From Methanospirillum hungatei JF-1 (GTDB lineage Archaea > Halobacteriota > Methanomicrobia > Methanomicrobiales > Methanospirillaceae), in the NCBI RefSeq assembly GCF_000013445.1, contig NC_007796.1:3198936-3262935 (forward strand): DNA of 64,000 bases. The letters are read 5' to 3'. Below the pieces are notes generated by a model that was not told the origin of the DNA, made no database searches, and was given only the letters and a program-made list of their open reading frames with translations. Each line of letters opens with the position of its first letter. Position 1 is the first letter of the stretch. Positions 29,832 through 37,640 of this stretch are shown here, one piece after another. The translations under genes were made by a program, and so were the position numbers.

Positions 29832-30323
29832 CTACACTCCTTCTGCAACTACAAACCCGTGTTTATGTGGTTTACCGTCTGCCGTAATTCCCCACATTTC
29901 AGGAGATGCTGTTGCATGTGCCAATGGTTTATCCTGGTTCTCCAGGTTTTTATGATAATAATCCAGGATTGCAGTGTCCATACACCGGGTTTTATCCCGG
30001 TCATCCAGCAGTGCATATGCCAGGAGTGATAATGCTATGAACTTTTTCGACTCTACCACTACCCGATATACCGGATGGTGAGAATCTTTTGACACATTCT
30101 CTATTAACCCGAGTTGGACCAGTTTTTGTAACGCATCTCTTACCGTCTTTGGTTTTCTTCCCGTTAACTCTTCAAGATATTTCGGGCGATAATGGATGGT
30201 TGGATCGGCAACAATCTCTTCAACAATCTGTGCCAGCGCTGAATTCCCAAATAACCCCCCATATGGGATGTCCAAAAATTCCTCAAGATTTTCGGGTAAT
30301 TCCGGCAATGTTCTCTCTGACAT
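29832..30323 (-). CDS. Winged-helix transcription regulator
   Basis: 163 residues from ATG 30323, chosen because GGAGG lies about 9 bases before it; another ATG three codons upstream would sit directly on that site. HTH at about 30-75 (YLEELTGRKPKTVRDALQKL, then LGLIENVSKDSHHPVYRV). The C-terminal half is helical, with a short HKHGF end. Likely a regulator of the DUF3467 gene or of the element. Confidence 0.65.
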   Translation of the reverse strand: MSERTLPELPENLEEFLDIPYGGLFGNSALAQIVEEIVADPTIHYRPKYLEELTGRKPKTVRDALQKLVQLGLIENVSKDSHHPVYRVVVESKKFIALSLLAYALLDDRDKTRCMDTAILDYYHKNLENQDKPLAHATASPEMWGITADGKPHKHGFVVAEGV

Positions 30324-30423
30324 GGTATTCATCCCCTCCTGAGTAATTGGTATCACATGACACCACCTTTGAATATCATTGGAGAAGGAAGTGTAAAAAA
30401 ATGATCTCAATTAATAATAATTT

Positions 30424-30715
30424 TTACAGATCAATCCAATGCCTGTGATGTGGCACTTCAAGATCATAGTGTATCATCCATTGATCAGCCCAAACCTTAT
30501 CCTTCAATACAATGACCTTGTTTCCCCGTGACAGATAGAGGGCAATTCTTTCTTCCCCCCATGTCTTTTATAAACCGTTTTGCTTCAAATCCGTTCTCTT
30601 TACATTTTCGCTCACAATCCACCACACCGCGTAATCCGCCACGTTTTTTGAGCCAACCTAAAAATATTGCACCGTTCTCTTTTGGATCCGGGCCTGCAGG
30701 GACAGATGTATTCAT
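30424..30715 (-). pseudogene. Unknown small gene split by a frameshift in a G6 run
   Basis: From ATG 30715 the frame reads 52 residues to KRFIKDMG, then meets a run of six G (plus-strand C6 near 30555-30560) and continues as nonsense-looking sequence to a stop at 30497. With one G fewer, the downstream frame is coherent (EERIALYLSRGNKVIVLKDK, then WADQWMIHYDLEVPHHRHWI) to a stop at 30424-30426, giving about 95 residues. So this is a frameshifted gene, a phase-variable one or a sequencing error. The family is not recognised; a TATA-like TTTTTATAC precedes it. Confidence 0.5.
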
Positions 30716-30848
30716 AGAATCGTATAAAAACAGGTATGCGACAGAAAAGCATGAACATTCTGAAATGATGATGGAAAAATGGGCCGGGTGTGAAGATAGC
30801 CGAAAGATGAACTTCAGACAATACCACCTAACCGGATAACCTGGTTCA

Positions 30849-30971
30849 TCAGCCTGCTATTGTCTCAAAATCCATCACCTCCTGGTAATCATCATCCCCA
30901 TCGTCAGGAGGAGAGAGCCAGTCCCTCTCTGCCCGGAAATATCCGGGGGGATGGGTATCTGCCCAATGCAT
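30849..30971 (-). CDS. 40-residue acidic ORF
   Basis: Starts with ATG one base after the stop of the previous small gene, behind GGGGGAAG, a good ribosome binding site. The product (MHWADTHPPGYFRAERDWLS, then an acidic tail with PPDDGDDDYQE) is not recognised. The coupling and the site are the main support. It could instead be the frameshifted C-terminus of the upstream small gene, because that frame also stays open across the junction. Confidence 0.4.
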   Translation of the reverse strand: MHWADTHPPGYFRAERDWLSPPDDGDDDYQEVMDFETIAG

Positions 30972-30972
30972 C

Positions 30973-31146
30973 TTACTTCCCCCGTGAAAGGAAAGGATAC
31001 CTGACGGTTACATTCCCATCCTCATCAGTCCTGACCAGTGAGATGATCCCTGCCTGATCTGCACACTTCATCCAGAGCAGGACAGTACATAGGACATTGA
31101 TTATCGATGTAATTGCACATTCTGCAGCCAGAACCAATTCAATCAT
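30973..31146 (-). CDS. 57-residue small protein with a membrane-like helix
   Basis: MIELVLAAECAITSIINVLC and the following VLLWMK form one hydrophobic stretch (about 2-26), then a polar tail with TDEDGNVTVRYPF. The ATG overlaps the end of the secreted-protein gene upstream (8 bases), which supports translation. Could be a single-pass membrane protein. Unknown function. Confidence 0.45.
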   Translation of the reverse strand: MIELVLAAECAITSIINVLCTVLLWMKCADQAGIISLVRTDEDGNVTVRYPFLSRGK

Positions 31147-31699
31147 ACGCTTCCTCCCCGAAGACAATCTCCTCGGTAACATTCATAGACCCTGCAATAT
31201 CTGAAGCATGTGAAACCGTGCGGTTTTCATCATCCGAATGAGCCTTCAAAAGAAGGATCCCGCTTCCGTTTACGACTGAACCTGCAACCGTTTTATCGGA
31301 CAGGATCCGGTGTGAGAGATAATCACCACTGATAAAGAGGCCATGCGTTGAGATATCATCCTGACGACCGGGTTTTTGATTCAGATCAGTAAACAGGCAG
31401 GTGGGATCCCGTGTGGTCTGATTGTGTGCCTGACCGGTATACTCATCTATCCCCATCGGCCCGGTTGATCTGCCGGATACGAGTGCAGTTATCGCCTCTC
31501 CGATATTGAGGGTGCGGTTTACCACTGCGAGGTCGGAAGTAAACAGGGATGTTGCATACGACCGGGCATCACTGATCACCGAAGACGAGACCCAGGTTGC
31601 TCCTGAACAGACGATTGATGATGAGATAGAATCCGCTTGTGTCAGTCCACAGGGTATGACGAGGAACAATACTCCCAGAGTGACCAGAACCTTGTTCAT
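31139..31699 (-). CDS. Secreted protein of the element, unknown
   Basis: 186 residues from ATG 31699 (GGAGA 5 bases upstream). A clear signal peptide MNKVLVTLGVLFLVIPCGLT with cleavage near AD, then a Ser/Thr-rich exported domain with several N-glycosylation-like sites (NRT, NQT, NGS, NVT). No family recognised. A secreted protein in a replication-element operon suggests a surface, adhesin or virion-like role (inference). Confidence 0.6.
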   Translation of the reverse strand: MNKVLVTLGVLFLVIPCGLTQADSISSSIVCSGATWVSSSVISDARSYATSLFTSDLAVVNRTLNIGEAITALVSGRSTGPMGIDEYTGQAHNQTTRDPTCLFTDLNQKPGRQDDISTHGLFISGDYLSHRILSDKTVAGSVVNGSGILLLKAHSDDENRTVSHASDIAGSMNVTEEIVFGEEAYD

Positions 31700-31721
31700 C
31701 CGATCTCCAAAAAATGGGGTA

Positions 31722-32225
31722 TCAGGCCAGTTCACTGACCGTATCTGCCCAGGTCTCGACGGTAGTCAGGATGCTGTCAGATTCATAACTTGAGATGCTC
31801 ACTTTGTCCCGCTTAAAAGTGACATTGTAGAGTTCTCCGTTTGCTGCATGACATTTGAGCGTGATACTATAGCCATCTTCAGAGCTATCATGTGATGGTG
31901 TTCCACCCATGGCGGTCTCGATTGTATTGTCTGCCAGAATGGTTGCGATGATGGTGTCAAAGGCACCTGATGCCGGTGACCGGACCGATATCCTTCCGAC
32001 CTGCTTTCCATCGTTATTTTCATAAATGACTGTCCCTGAATAGTATTCAGAGCTCTTTGCCACTGCCGGAAATGTCTCTCCCCCTGATGTATAGGGAGTG
32101 CATCCCCATGGATTGTCGGCGAGAATATTTCCGACGATGGTGTTTAAGACTGCCTTTCCTGCAAGAGGGGTTGCGAGTTCCCGCTCTGCACTTTTCACTA
32201 CTGATTTTGAGACAAAATCTGCCAT
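31722..32225 (-). CDS. Internally repeated protein of the element, unknown
   Basis: 167 residues from ATG 32225, chosen for the AGGGGAA site 6-7 bases upstream; the frame is open for 90 more codons upstream, including a possible signal-like hydrophobic stretch, so a longer exported form cannot be excluded. Two halves share TI--(N/T)ILADN followed by GG and a YS-T strand (about 34-90 and 95-155), an apparent duplication. Lies 22 bases before the secreted-protein gene. Unknown function. Confidence 0.5.
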   Translation of the reverse strand: MADFVSKSVVKSAERELATPLAGKAVLNTIVGNILADNPWGCTPYTSGGETFPAVAKSSEYYSGTVIYENNDGKQVGRISVRSPASGAFDTIIATILADNTIETAMGGTPSHDSSEDGYSITLKCHAANGELYNVTFKRDKVSISSYESDSILTTVETWADTVSELA

Positions 32226-32442
32226 GTTCGATTCCCCTGCCGTGTGCACTCCGGCACTATCAGGTTGAAAGGGCAGAGATAAAAGAAAGCAGACGATTGT
32301 CGTATTTGAGCAGTAATTACGCTTTGATTTAGAGAATACCCATGGAGAGAAACATTTCGGTGAACATACAACAGTCCTGGTATCATCAGTCGGGATCTGC
32401 ATCTGAAAAATTATCGGAAAGAGGAGGATCAGCCCTGTCTCC

Positions 32443-32844
32443 TTATGATTCCATCCGATCAGGCACAGGTGTTGACTGGGAGGGAAACTCTTCACATCCG
32501 GTTATGGGAATTTTCTCAAACACGGGTGCTTTTTTGTGTTTTCCAGAGAGGACCATCTTTACCCGCTGGACCGGGGTCGAGTACACGCTGCTTCCGATGA
32601 CAAAGTAAAACCCCTTTCCACTCTCTGACAGCCATGCAGAACCGGAGATCTCACCATCAGGGCCAGTGACCGGACTTTCTCCGAGGCCAAGCAGGACTAC
32701 CCATGTTTCATCGATGCTAATGGCAGAGCATCCCTTGCCATCAATACCTATCCGGAGGAGATCACCATCCAGGAACATTCTCCCACACCGCTCAAAGGGA
32801 GCTTTCCGGGTCGTTCGGACCGTCCTGACTGGAAACGGGTTCAT
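32443..32844 (-). CDS. Beta-rich hypothetical protein of the element
   Basis: 133 residues from ATG 32844, which overlaps the stop of the preceding small gene (ATGA) and has GGGGGAAG upstream. Predicted mainly beta strands (FLDGDLLRIGIDGKG, WVVLLGLGESPV, KGFYFVIGSSVYST). Not recognised. The 217 bases downstream (32226-32442) carry no convincing gene, only a weak open frame continuous with the next one. Confidence 0.55.
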   Translation of the reverse strand: MNPFPVRTVRTTRKAPFERCGRMFLDGDLLRIGIDGKGCSAISIDETWVVLLGLGESPVTGPDGEISGSAWLSESGKGFYFVIGSSVYSTPVQRVKMVLSGKHKKAPVFEKIPITGCEEFPSQSTPVPDRMES

Positions 32845-33026
32845 ATCTTCCCCCCGTTCTCGAGGGGGCACCGGTCAAGATATGAGGGGGTGTGTCCGGC
32901 CAGTTCACAGATTCTTCGTCGTGCCGGCTTTTGTGGATCTCCCCGTATCAGATACCGTTCCCAGAGGAGGTGCGGACATCCTTTCATGGAACAGATCCCG
33001 GTGGATGGCCGGTTCATGGGGTACAT
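32841..33026 (-). CDS. 61-residue basic protein of the element
   Basis: The ATG at 33026 lies inside the end of the primase-helicase gene behind a perfect GGAGGT site (5 bases), so it is very probably translated. Cys-containing (ICSMKGCP, ICELAG, RCPLE) and basic, possibly a small zinc- or DNA-binding protein. Not recognised. Confidence 0.5.
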   Translation of the reverse strand: MYPMNRPSTGICSMKGCPHLLWERYLIRGDPQKPARRRICELAGHTPSYLDRCPLENGGKI

Positions 33027-36000
33027 GAACTACCTCCTTCAGACTTTTTCGACTGCTCCCGAAGATAACAGGCATCACAGAGGCCAAGATGGGATGCATG
33101 ATCATACCAGACCAGCGGGTTTGTATTACAGACATGACACTTTCCTGCACCGGCATTCAGTCTGACCATCTGATCAGTGCTGATGAGACCGGGAAGGGGT
33201 ATAATGGATGCAACATATCTGCTGACCGCTTTGTTGTAACAATCTGCACAGAGAAATGCTGGCTCTTCATTCTCCTTAAGAGACCGTTTCCGGTACTGGA
33301 CATAGGATCGTCCACAGAGATGACAGGGTCTTTTCTCCGGCCACCCTTCGATGCGGAGGTAGTCATCCGGTTTGATGGTTGCAGCAATCTTTTCTGCATG
33401 TTTTCTGCTATTTTCTGCAGTGATCCGCCCGTTTTGGTTGCCCTGATTGGATAAAGAGGGTTGATTTGATGAAAGCAGGGATTCGTTTTCTGCAGCCCGG
33501 TCCGGACACAGGGATTCACACTCATGATTACCAGTGCTGATCCTGACATCTGCAGCCTCTTCTGTGAATGTGCCTGTTTCAGAAAATGATTCTCTATCTC
33601 TAAGTATATGTGTACATGTACTATTCTGAGAGAGATCTGAAGTCCGTTCATTTTCTGCAGGTGCAGAAAACCGGTTGCTCTCTGCAGAAAAATTTCTGAA
33701 ATCATCCTCTGGATCATCGGGCGGAGTGGTGGTATCATGGTGGTCTTCATCCTGCTGGCGTAGTGATACTGCTCCACCCTTCACCCAAGCGAGATACAGG
33801 GAGTTGTCCCAGACGTACACCTTACTTCTCCGGTGGGTGGTCTTGCCGACATCTCCAACAGTGACCGACCGATCATAGAATGAGAGAGCCGGACATTTCT
33901 GCAGGAGGCCTGAATACAGGTGTCCCCGTGATGCATACCCGTTCAGAAGTTTTGATATGGCAGAATTGGTCCATCCGGTCACCCGCTGGATGTCAAGGAC
34001 GGTGAGCTCTTCCTGGTTTAACGTCCGGATGGCATCAATGAGGGATGCTTCATTGCGGGTAAGCTTTGTTATCTGCCCGCCGGTGTCTCCGTTCAGGGCA
34101 TTGTATAGTCTGACGGCCTGGTTGAAATCATCCAGGGTTGCGATGATGTACTCCGTTCCCTCAATGGTTCTTCTCTCCCGCTGAAACTGCATGAGAGCGG
34201 CATTTGTCTTGATGAGATCAAGGAGCATGTCAGGATTTCGCCGGTTTGCTGCAGACTGAAACTCTATCTGTTCTGCATAGGGGATGATAACAAAGGTTTC
34301 CTCAACCATCCGCCACATCTGCCTGATTACCAGGATCTCTTCCCTGACCGATGAGACTGCGGTCGGTATCTGAGCCGCCTCCCGAAGTGTCCGTTCCAGC
34401 ACTTTCTTATCCTGCTCTTCACTGTCGTCTATCCAGACGGTGAGCATCCGGTTGAAGATCTGATCATCTCCGACTCCTTCAACCTTTGCGACCCACCAGA
34501 CACATCGCTCGGGGATGGTACAGGTGATTCCGTTTCTGTCTTTTGTGACGGTCCGGTACCTGAAGGGCTTAAGAAACGAGGTGATGACTCCTTTTAAGAT
34601 CTCCTGCATCTGCTCAGAGAGGGAGACATCATCAAGGGCGATGACGGTCCCTGGTTTTAAATCCTGTGAATAAAAGAGCGCCTTGTCACTTATCCGGCCT
34701 GATAAACGGAACTCTTCAGGAACCTGGGCCAGCATGGTGTCGATGGCATGCGATTTTCCTTTTCCTGAATCTCCGGTGATTGAGACATGAAGTCCTTTTG
34801 AGTTGATGACTATCCGGGAGGCGAGTGAGAGGATGAGGCATTCTGCAACAACCTGATCCCCGACATGATCCAGAGCAAAGGTATCACGCATATACCGGAC
34901 CGGATTTCCTTTTCTGAGGATCTCTTCTGCTTTACGGGTTATTTCCGGGCTTTCCTCATTATCAGAGCCAGTGGGAGTTTCTTGTTGTATGCCTGATTTT
35001 TTGGGCTTCTTCTTCTGGTGACGGGGCATGGAAAGATTGGATATCTCTGATAGTCCAGGATCAGCTGGGTCTGCTCCATCAGGCCTCTCTGATCTCTGCA
35101 TTGTCAGACCGTCCTGTTCAGCACGATACCGTCTCCGGGCATTGTCTTTATGCATCCTTGAAAGCCGGTCTTCTAAATCAGGTTTGCCTTCATATTTCTG
35201 TTTCAGGTCTTTCCACCGCTGCATTCCACCGCCACAACTATTGTGATGACATCCGGCAAAGATGGCTCCTGATTCAAATTGTATGGCATATGCCCCGTCC
35301 TGGTGAGCATCGGAGAACGGGCACTGATCAAGGATAAAGAGGGTGCCGTTTCCGTATGGTTTCTGCATGTATCCGATCTCATGCCTGGAAAGCCAGGTGG
35401 CAAGGTCAACCGGGGTATCATTCTGGCATTTTGAGAGGCACTTCTCTGATGGTTGGTGTCCTGGTTCGGACGGGTACAGGGAGGCTAGGGTTGCAAGATG
35501 GTCACAACCGGTCAGTGACAGGGATGATGATTCTTCTGTCAGGAAAGCGACCCGGTGTGAACGGGGTGGGGTGTTATCCCCTTTCCGTGTCATGGTGCCG
35601 TAGAGTTTCCATATCCGGGCAGCATTGTAGTTCGCGGTATCGATGGTGCAGATATCATCAGAGAACCGGGCAGAGAGTGCATTCAGAGATTTCTTGATAA
35701 TATCTGTCGCAGCATCATCATTGGGGAGATCGATTCGGTATAAAAGATGAGCTCCGTTTCCTGAATCGGCGATGATCGGTTCAGGCCACCCGACTGAATG
35801 AAGATATGCAGATATCTCCTTAGCCTTTGCAAGAGCATACCGGTGTTCCTCGTCTGATGATGAGACACCGGAGGGGCGGACCGGATCGATGTCAATAGGG
35901 AACCAGTGCCTTCTTATGATGTCTTTGTCGGCGGTTGTGGCATCTTTTTTTGAGAGCCGTATTATGATCCGGTTCGCACGCCTGGCAAGGAGTGCCGGGT

Positions 36001-36202
36001 TTACTTCGTTTAAGGTGATGTAAATACCCCGGATCTGAGGGTTGTCGTCCAGGATACAGACCTGATCAGCGAGTTTTTCAAAGTCGTCGAAATATCCTGA
36101 ACCGATGCCGTCGTTCGTAATAATTCTGACTTCCACCACTCTGCCAGGGGAGGAGATGAGGTGAAGGGTTCGCAGGATCTCTGATCTCCGATCAAATGCC
36201 AT
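33014..36202 (-). CDS. Primase-helicase replication protein of the element
   Basis: 1062 residues. N-terminal primase-polymerase (AEP-like) region: DxD motif in FPIDIDPVRP (about 102-111), SGNGAHLLYRID (about 145-156) and NAARIWKLYGT. A Cys/His finger follows (FAGCHHNSCGGG). A P-loop ATPase has Walker A GDSGKGKS (about 474) and Walker B VIALDDV, then two Arg-rich helices of a helicase core and a winged helix (about 700-760). After a Ser-rich linker (790-920) the C-terminus has two CxxC-type zinc modules (CHLCGRSY...CADC and CHVCNTN...CDAC). This layout belongs to replication initiators of plasmids and viruses; it should melt and prime the element's origin. Confidence 0.8.
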   Translation of the reverse strand: MAFDRRSEILRTLHLISSPGRVVEVRIITNDGIGSGYFDDFEKLADQVCILDDNPQIRGIYITLNEVNPALLARRANRIIIRLSKKDATTADKDIIRRHWFPIDIDPVRPSGVSSSDEEHRYALAKAKEISAYLHSVGWPEPIIADSGNGAHLLYRIDLPNDDAATDIIKKSLNALSARFSDDICTIDTANYNAARIWKLYGTMTRKGDNTPPRSHRVAFLTEESSSLSLTGCDHLATLASLYPSEPGHQPSEKCLSKCQNDTPVDLATWLSRHEIGYMQKPYGNGTLFILDQCPFSDAHQDGAYAIQFESGAIFAGCHHNSCGGGMQRWKDLKQKYEGKPDLEDRLSRMHKDNARRRYRAEQDGLTMQRSERPDGADPADPGLSEISNLSMPRHQKKKPKKSGIQQETPTGSDNEESPEITRKAEEILRKGNPVRYMRDTFALDHVGDQVVAECLILSLASRIVINSKGLHVSITGDSGKGKSHAIDTMLAQVPEEFRLSGRISDKALFYSQDLKPGTVIALDDVSLSEQMQEILKGVITSFLKPFRYRTVTKDRNGITCTIPERCVWWVAKVEGVGDDQIFNRMLTVWIDDSEEQDKKVLERTLREAAQIPTAVSSVREEILVIRQMWRMVEETFVIIPYAEQIEFQSAANRRNPDMLLDLIKTNAALMQFQRERRTIEGTEYIIATLDDFNQAVRLYNALNGDTGGQITKLTRNEASLIDAIRTLNQEELTVLDIQRVTGWTNSAISKLLNGYASRGHLYSGLLQKCPALSFYDRSVTVGDVGKTTHRRSKVYVWDNSLYLAWVKGGAVSLRQQDEDHHDTTTPPDDPEDDFRNFSAESNRFSAPAENERTSDLSQNSTCTHILRDRESFSETGTFTEEAADVRISTGNHECESLCPDRAAENESLLSSNQPSLSNQGNQNGRITAENSRKHAEKIAATIKPDDYLRIEGWPEKRPCHLCGRSYVQYRKRSLKENEEPAFLCADCYNKAVSRYVASIIPLPGLISTDQMVRLNAGAGKCHVCNTNPLVWYDHASHLGLCDACYLREQSKKSEGGSSCTP

Positions 36203-36542
36203 GAACTCCCTCCTTTATTGCTGCAAATCCACCGGCCATGACATGGTACCGGTCCCAGACGGCAGCCTGCCTGATCCAGAGCTGGATAGTTCCCGGACAG
36301 GTGCCTGATGCTGCCATCTGAAAGAGCGGGTTCATCTCGCTTACGAGACGATCTTTTTTGAGCGGGCGTCTCAGGGATTTTACCTTGATTAAGAGGATCT
36401 CCTGCCGGTTTTTCCATGCAATGATGTCAATCGGGAGGGTTGGGGTTACGACCCTGACTGCGGTATATCCCAGCTCCTGAAGAAGCCGGCGAGCTGCGTG
36501 AGGGGTTGTCCGGCAGGTTGAGTAATCAGGGGTATCAGACAT
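36192..36542 (-). CDS. PD-(D/E)XK nuclease-like protein, altered motif
   Basis: 116 residues. AARRLLQELGYTAVRVV then IDIIAWKNRQEILLIKVK is the RecB/Hjc-type nuclease core: Asp in ID and the Lys of the ExK half-motif are present but the Glu is replaced by Lys (IKVK). It could be a Holliday-junction-resolvase-like or restriction-type protein that is inactive or uses another acid. The start overlaps the preceding gene and the end overlaps the primase-helicase gene. Confidence 0.55.
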   Translation of the reverse strand: MSDTPDYSTCRTTPHAARRLLQELGYTAVRVVTPTLPIDIIAWKNRQEILLIKVKSLRRPLKKDRLVSEMNPLFQMAASGTCPGTIQLWIRQAAVWDRYHVMAGGFAAIKEGVHGI

Positions 36543-36930
36543 GGATCATCCCTCTGCCCTGGTGAATGTGCTGATTTGGATGCGATCCGAAGAGATCAAG
36601 AGAGGTACATATCCGGGTGCAAATCCTTTCTGGAGATTTGAACGTACTATTCAAAGCCCTTGTAAGCAGGCCCTTGTCCAGGTGGTCAGGTTTTCTTCCC
36701 TCGCCGGGGCCATGTTGTGTAGGAAGAGTCGCGATTTTTTGGGACAGGAGGCTTTTTTGCTGTCCAAAAGGAAAGATAGAAAGAACCCCATCTGTGATGA
36801 GCTGGCCGGCTTTTTCATGGTTGGGGGATTCATTCTTCTTCTGATTATAGCTGGTTTTCTTTTCCTGTAGCTGATCCTCTGAGAGCGGTGCCCGGAAGAT
36901 CAGGGAGAGATCTCGTTTTTTCGTATTCAT
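36535..36930 (-). CDS. First gene of the element operon, unknown
   Basis: 131 residues from ATG 36930, with GGAG 9 bases upstream; an ATG at 37011 would overlap the promoter-like palindrome. Charged N-terminus (MNTKKRDLSLIFRAPLSED), Lys/Glu-rich middle, His-containing tail. No family recognised. Leads the chain of overlapping genes into the nuclease-like protein and the primase-helicase. Confidence 0.5.
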   Translation of the reverse strand: MNTKKRDLSLIFRAPLSEDQLQEKKTSYNQKKNESPNHEKAGQLITDGVLSIFPFGQQKSLLSQKIATLPTQHGPGEGRKPDHLDKGLLTRALNSTFKSPERICTRICTSLDLFGSHPNQHIHQGRGMIHV

Positions 36931-37016
36931 TGTACCATGCTCCTTTTTTGGAACAGTTCCATTTGGGTTGATTTTACGATTTTCAATCCCTAATGGGGGA
37001 ACAAGATCCATCCGGC

Positions 37017-37030
37017 ATCTATTAATAGAT
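37017..37030. promoter_or_regulatory. 14-bp perfect palindrome at the element promoter
   Basis: ATCTATTAATAGAT is a perfect dyad with a TATA-like centre. Initiation about 25 bases downstream on the minus strand would give a roughly 60-base leader before 36930. A repressor bound here would block TBP, so it may be the operator-promoter of the element. Confidence 0.5.
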
Positions 37031-37062
37031 ACCGAAATGGGATTTTTGGATGAATTATTTGG

Positions 37063-37074
37063 TCACCATGGTGA
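37063..37074. promoter_or_regulatory. 12-bp perfect palindrome beyond the element promoter
   Basis: TCACCATGGTGA, extended as GGTCACCATGGTGAACC with one mismatch. It lies 33 bases outside the first palindrome. Possible second operator or a recombination-site half; nothing else supports a role. Confidence 0.35.
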
Positions 37075-37227
37075 ACCTGAATTATGCGACGTGTATATCG
37101 GATAATTGAGATTGATTTGGAGATAGAGGTGATATTATTCAGTTTATTACACGTATGACAGAGTTTCATTCTGGTATTAGGATCTGACCCGGGATTGATG
37201 ACGCGGGAATTACGAGAGTCCGACTAA

Positions 37228-37579
37228 GGGGTGAGGGATTTAGTATTGTATGAAAAAATCTTCTCAACAATATCAAGGGATTCTCAAATCAGGCTCAGGA
37301 TTTCATTGAACATTTCGGGTTTGAGGAGCGCAACGGAAAACTTGAGAAGAACAACCGGCTCTACCTGATCGTCCAGAAGTTCTGTGAGATAGATACGTAT
37401 CCTGAATATGGCCCGAGGTGTTGCCGCATGTTCGGGACGCATGGGTTGATGAGAGTAAGACAAAGATTGGGTACGTTATTAATTTTAATCGATATTTCTA
37501 TGAGGACACGCCTCCCCGGTCGTTAGAGGAGATCGAGAGTGATCTTAAGAAGATTGAGGCTGATATTCAGGCATTGTGA
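37228..37579 (+). pseudogene. hsdM: hsdM remnant (type I methyltransferase subunit)
   Basis: Fragments of HsdM in shifted frames: LVLYEKIFSTI, then in another frame KGFSNQAQDFIEHFGFEE and YLIVQKFCEIDTYPE, then after a gap SKTKIGYVINFNRYFYEDTP and the C-terminal helix to TGA at 37577. The central catalytic part, including the SAM-binding and NPPY motifs, is missing (roughly 250 residues). At least one frameshift (near 37275) and one deletion (near 37420-37445). Non-functional. Confidence 0.8.
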
Positions 37580-37640
37580 GAAGAAGGAAAGAGATAAATA
37601 ACCCAATGCTTACGCATTTTCATCGAGTGAATCCCCGTGA

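Larger units (their letters stand above)
29470..37030 (-). mobile_element. Candidate integrated plasmid- or virus-like element
   Basis: Twelve or so minus-strand genes, most overlapping by a few bases and mostly without recognisable family, arranged around a large primase-helicase (33014-36202). Also present are a nuclease-like protein, a secreted protein, a winged-helix regulator and tiny ORFs. The content is that of an archaeal plasmid or provirus replication module. Right edge: a palindromic promoter region near 37030, then debris of a restriction system. Left edge: uncertain, somewhere near 29300-29470. I found no integrase, tRNA target or flanking direct repeat, so the boundaries and mobility are inferred. 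Confidence 0.6.

Noticed and set aside
30393-30427. GTAAAAA / TTTTTAC inverted repeat as an intrinsic terminator
   Set aside because: Arms are only A/T-rich with a 21-base spacer and one arm overlaps the restored stop of the split gene; archaeal termination does not need such a stem.
30528-30839. 103-residue plus-strand ORF in the element
   Set aside because: It is antisense to the frameshifted minus-strand gene, which gives a more protein-like product and fits the operon direction.
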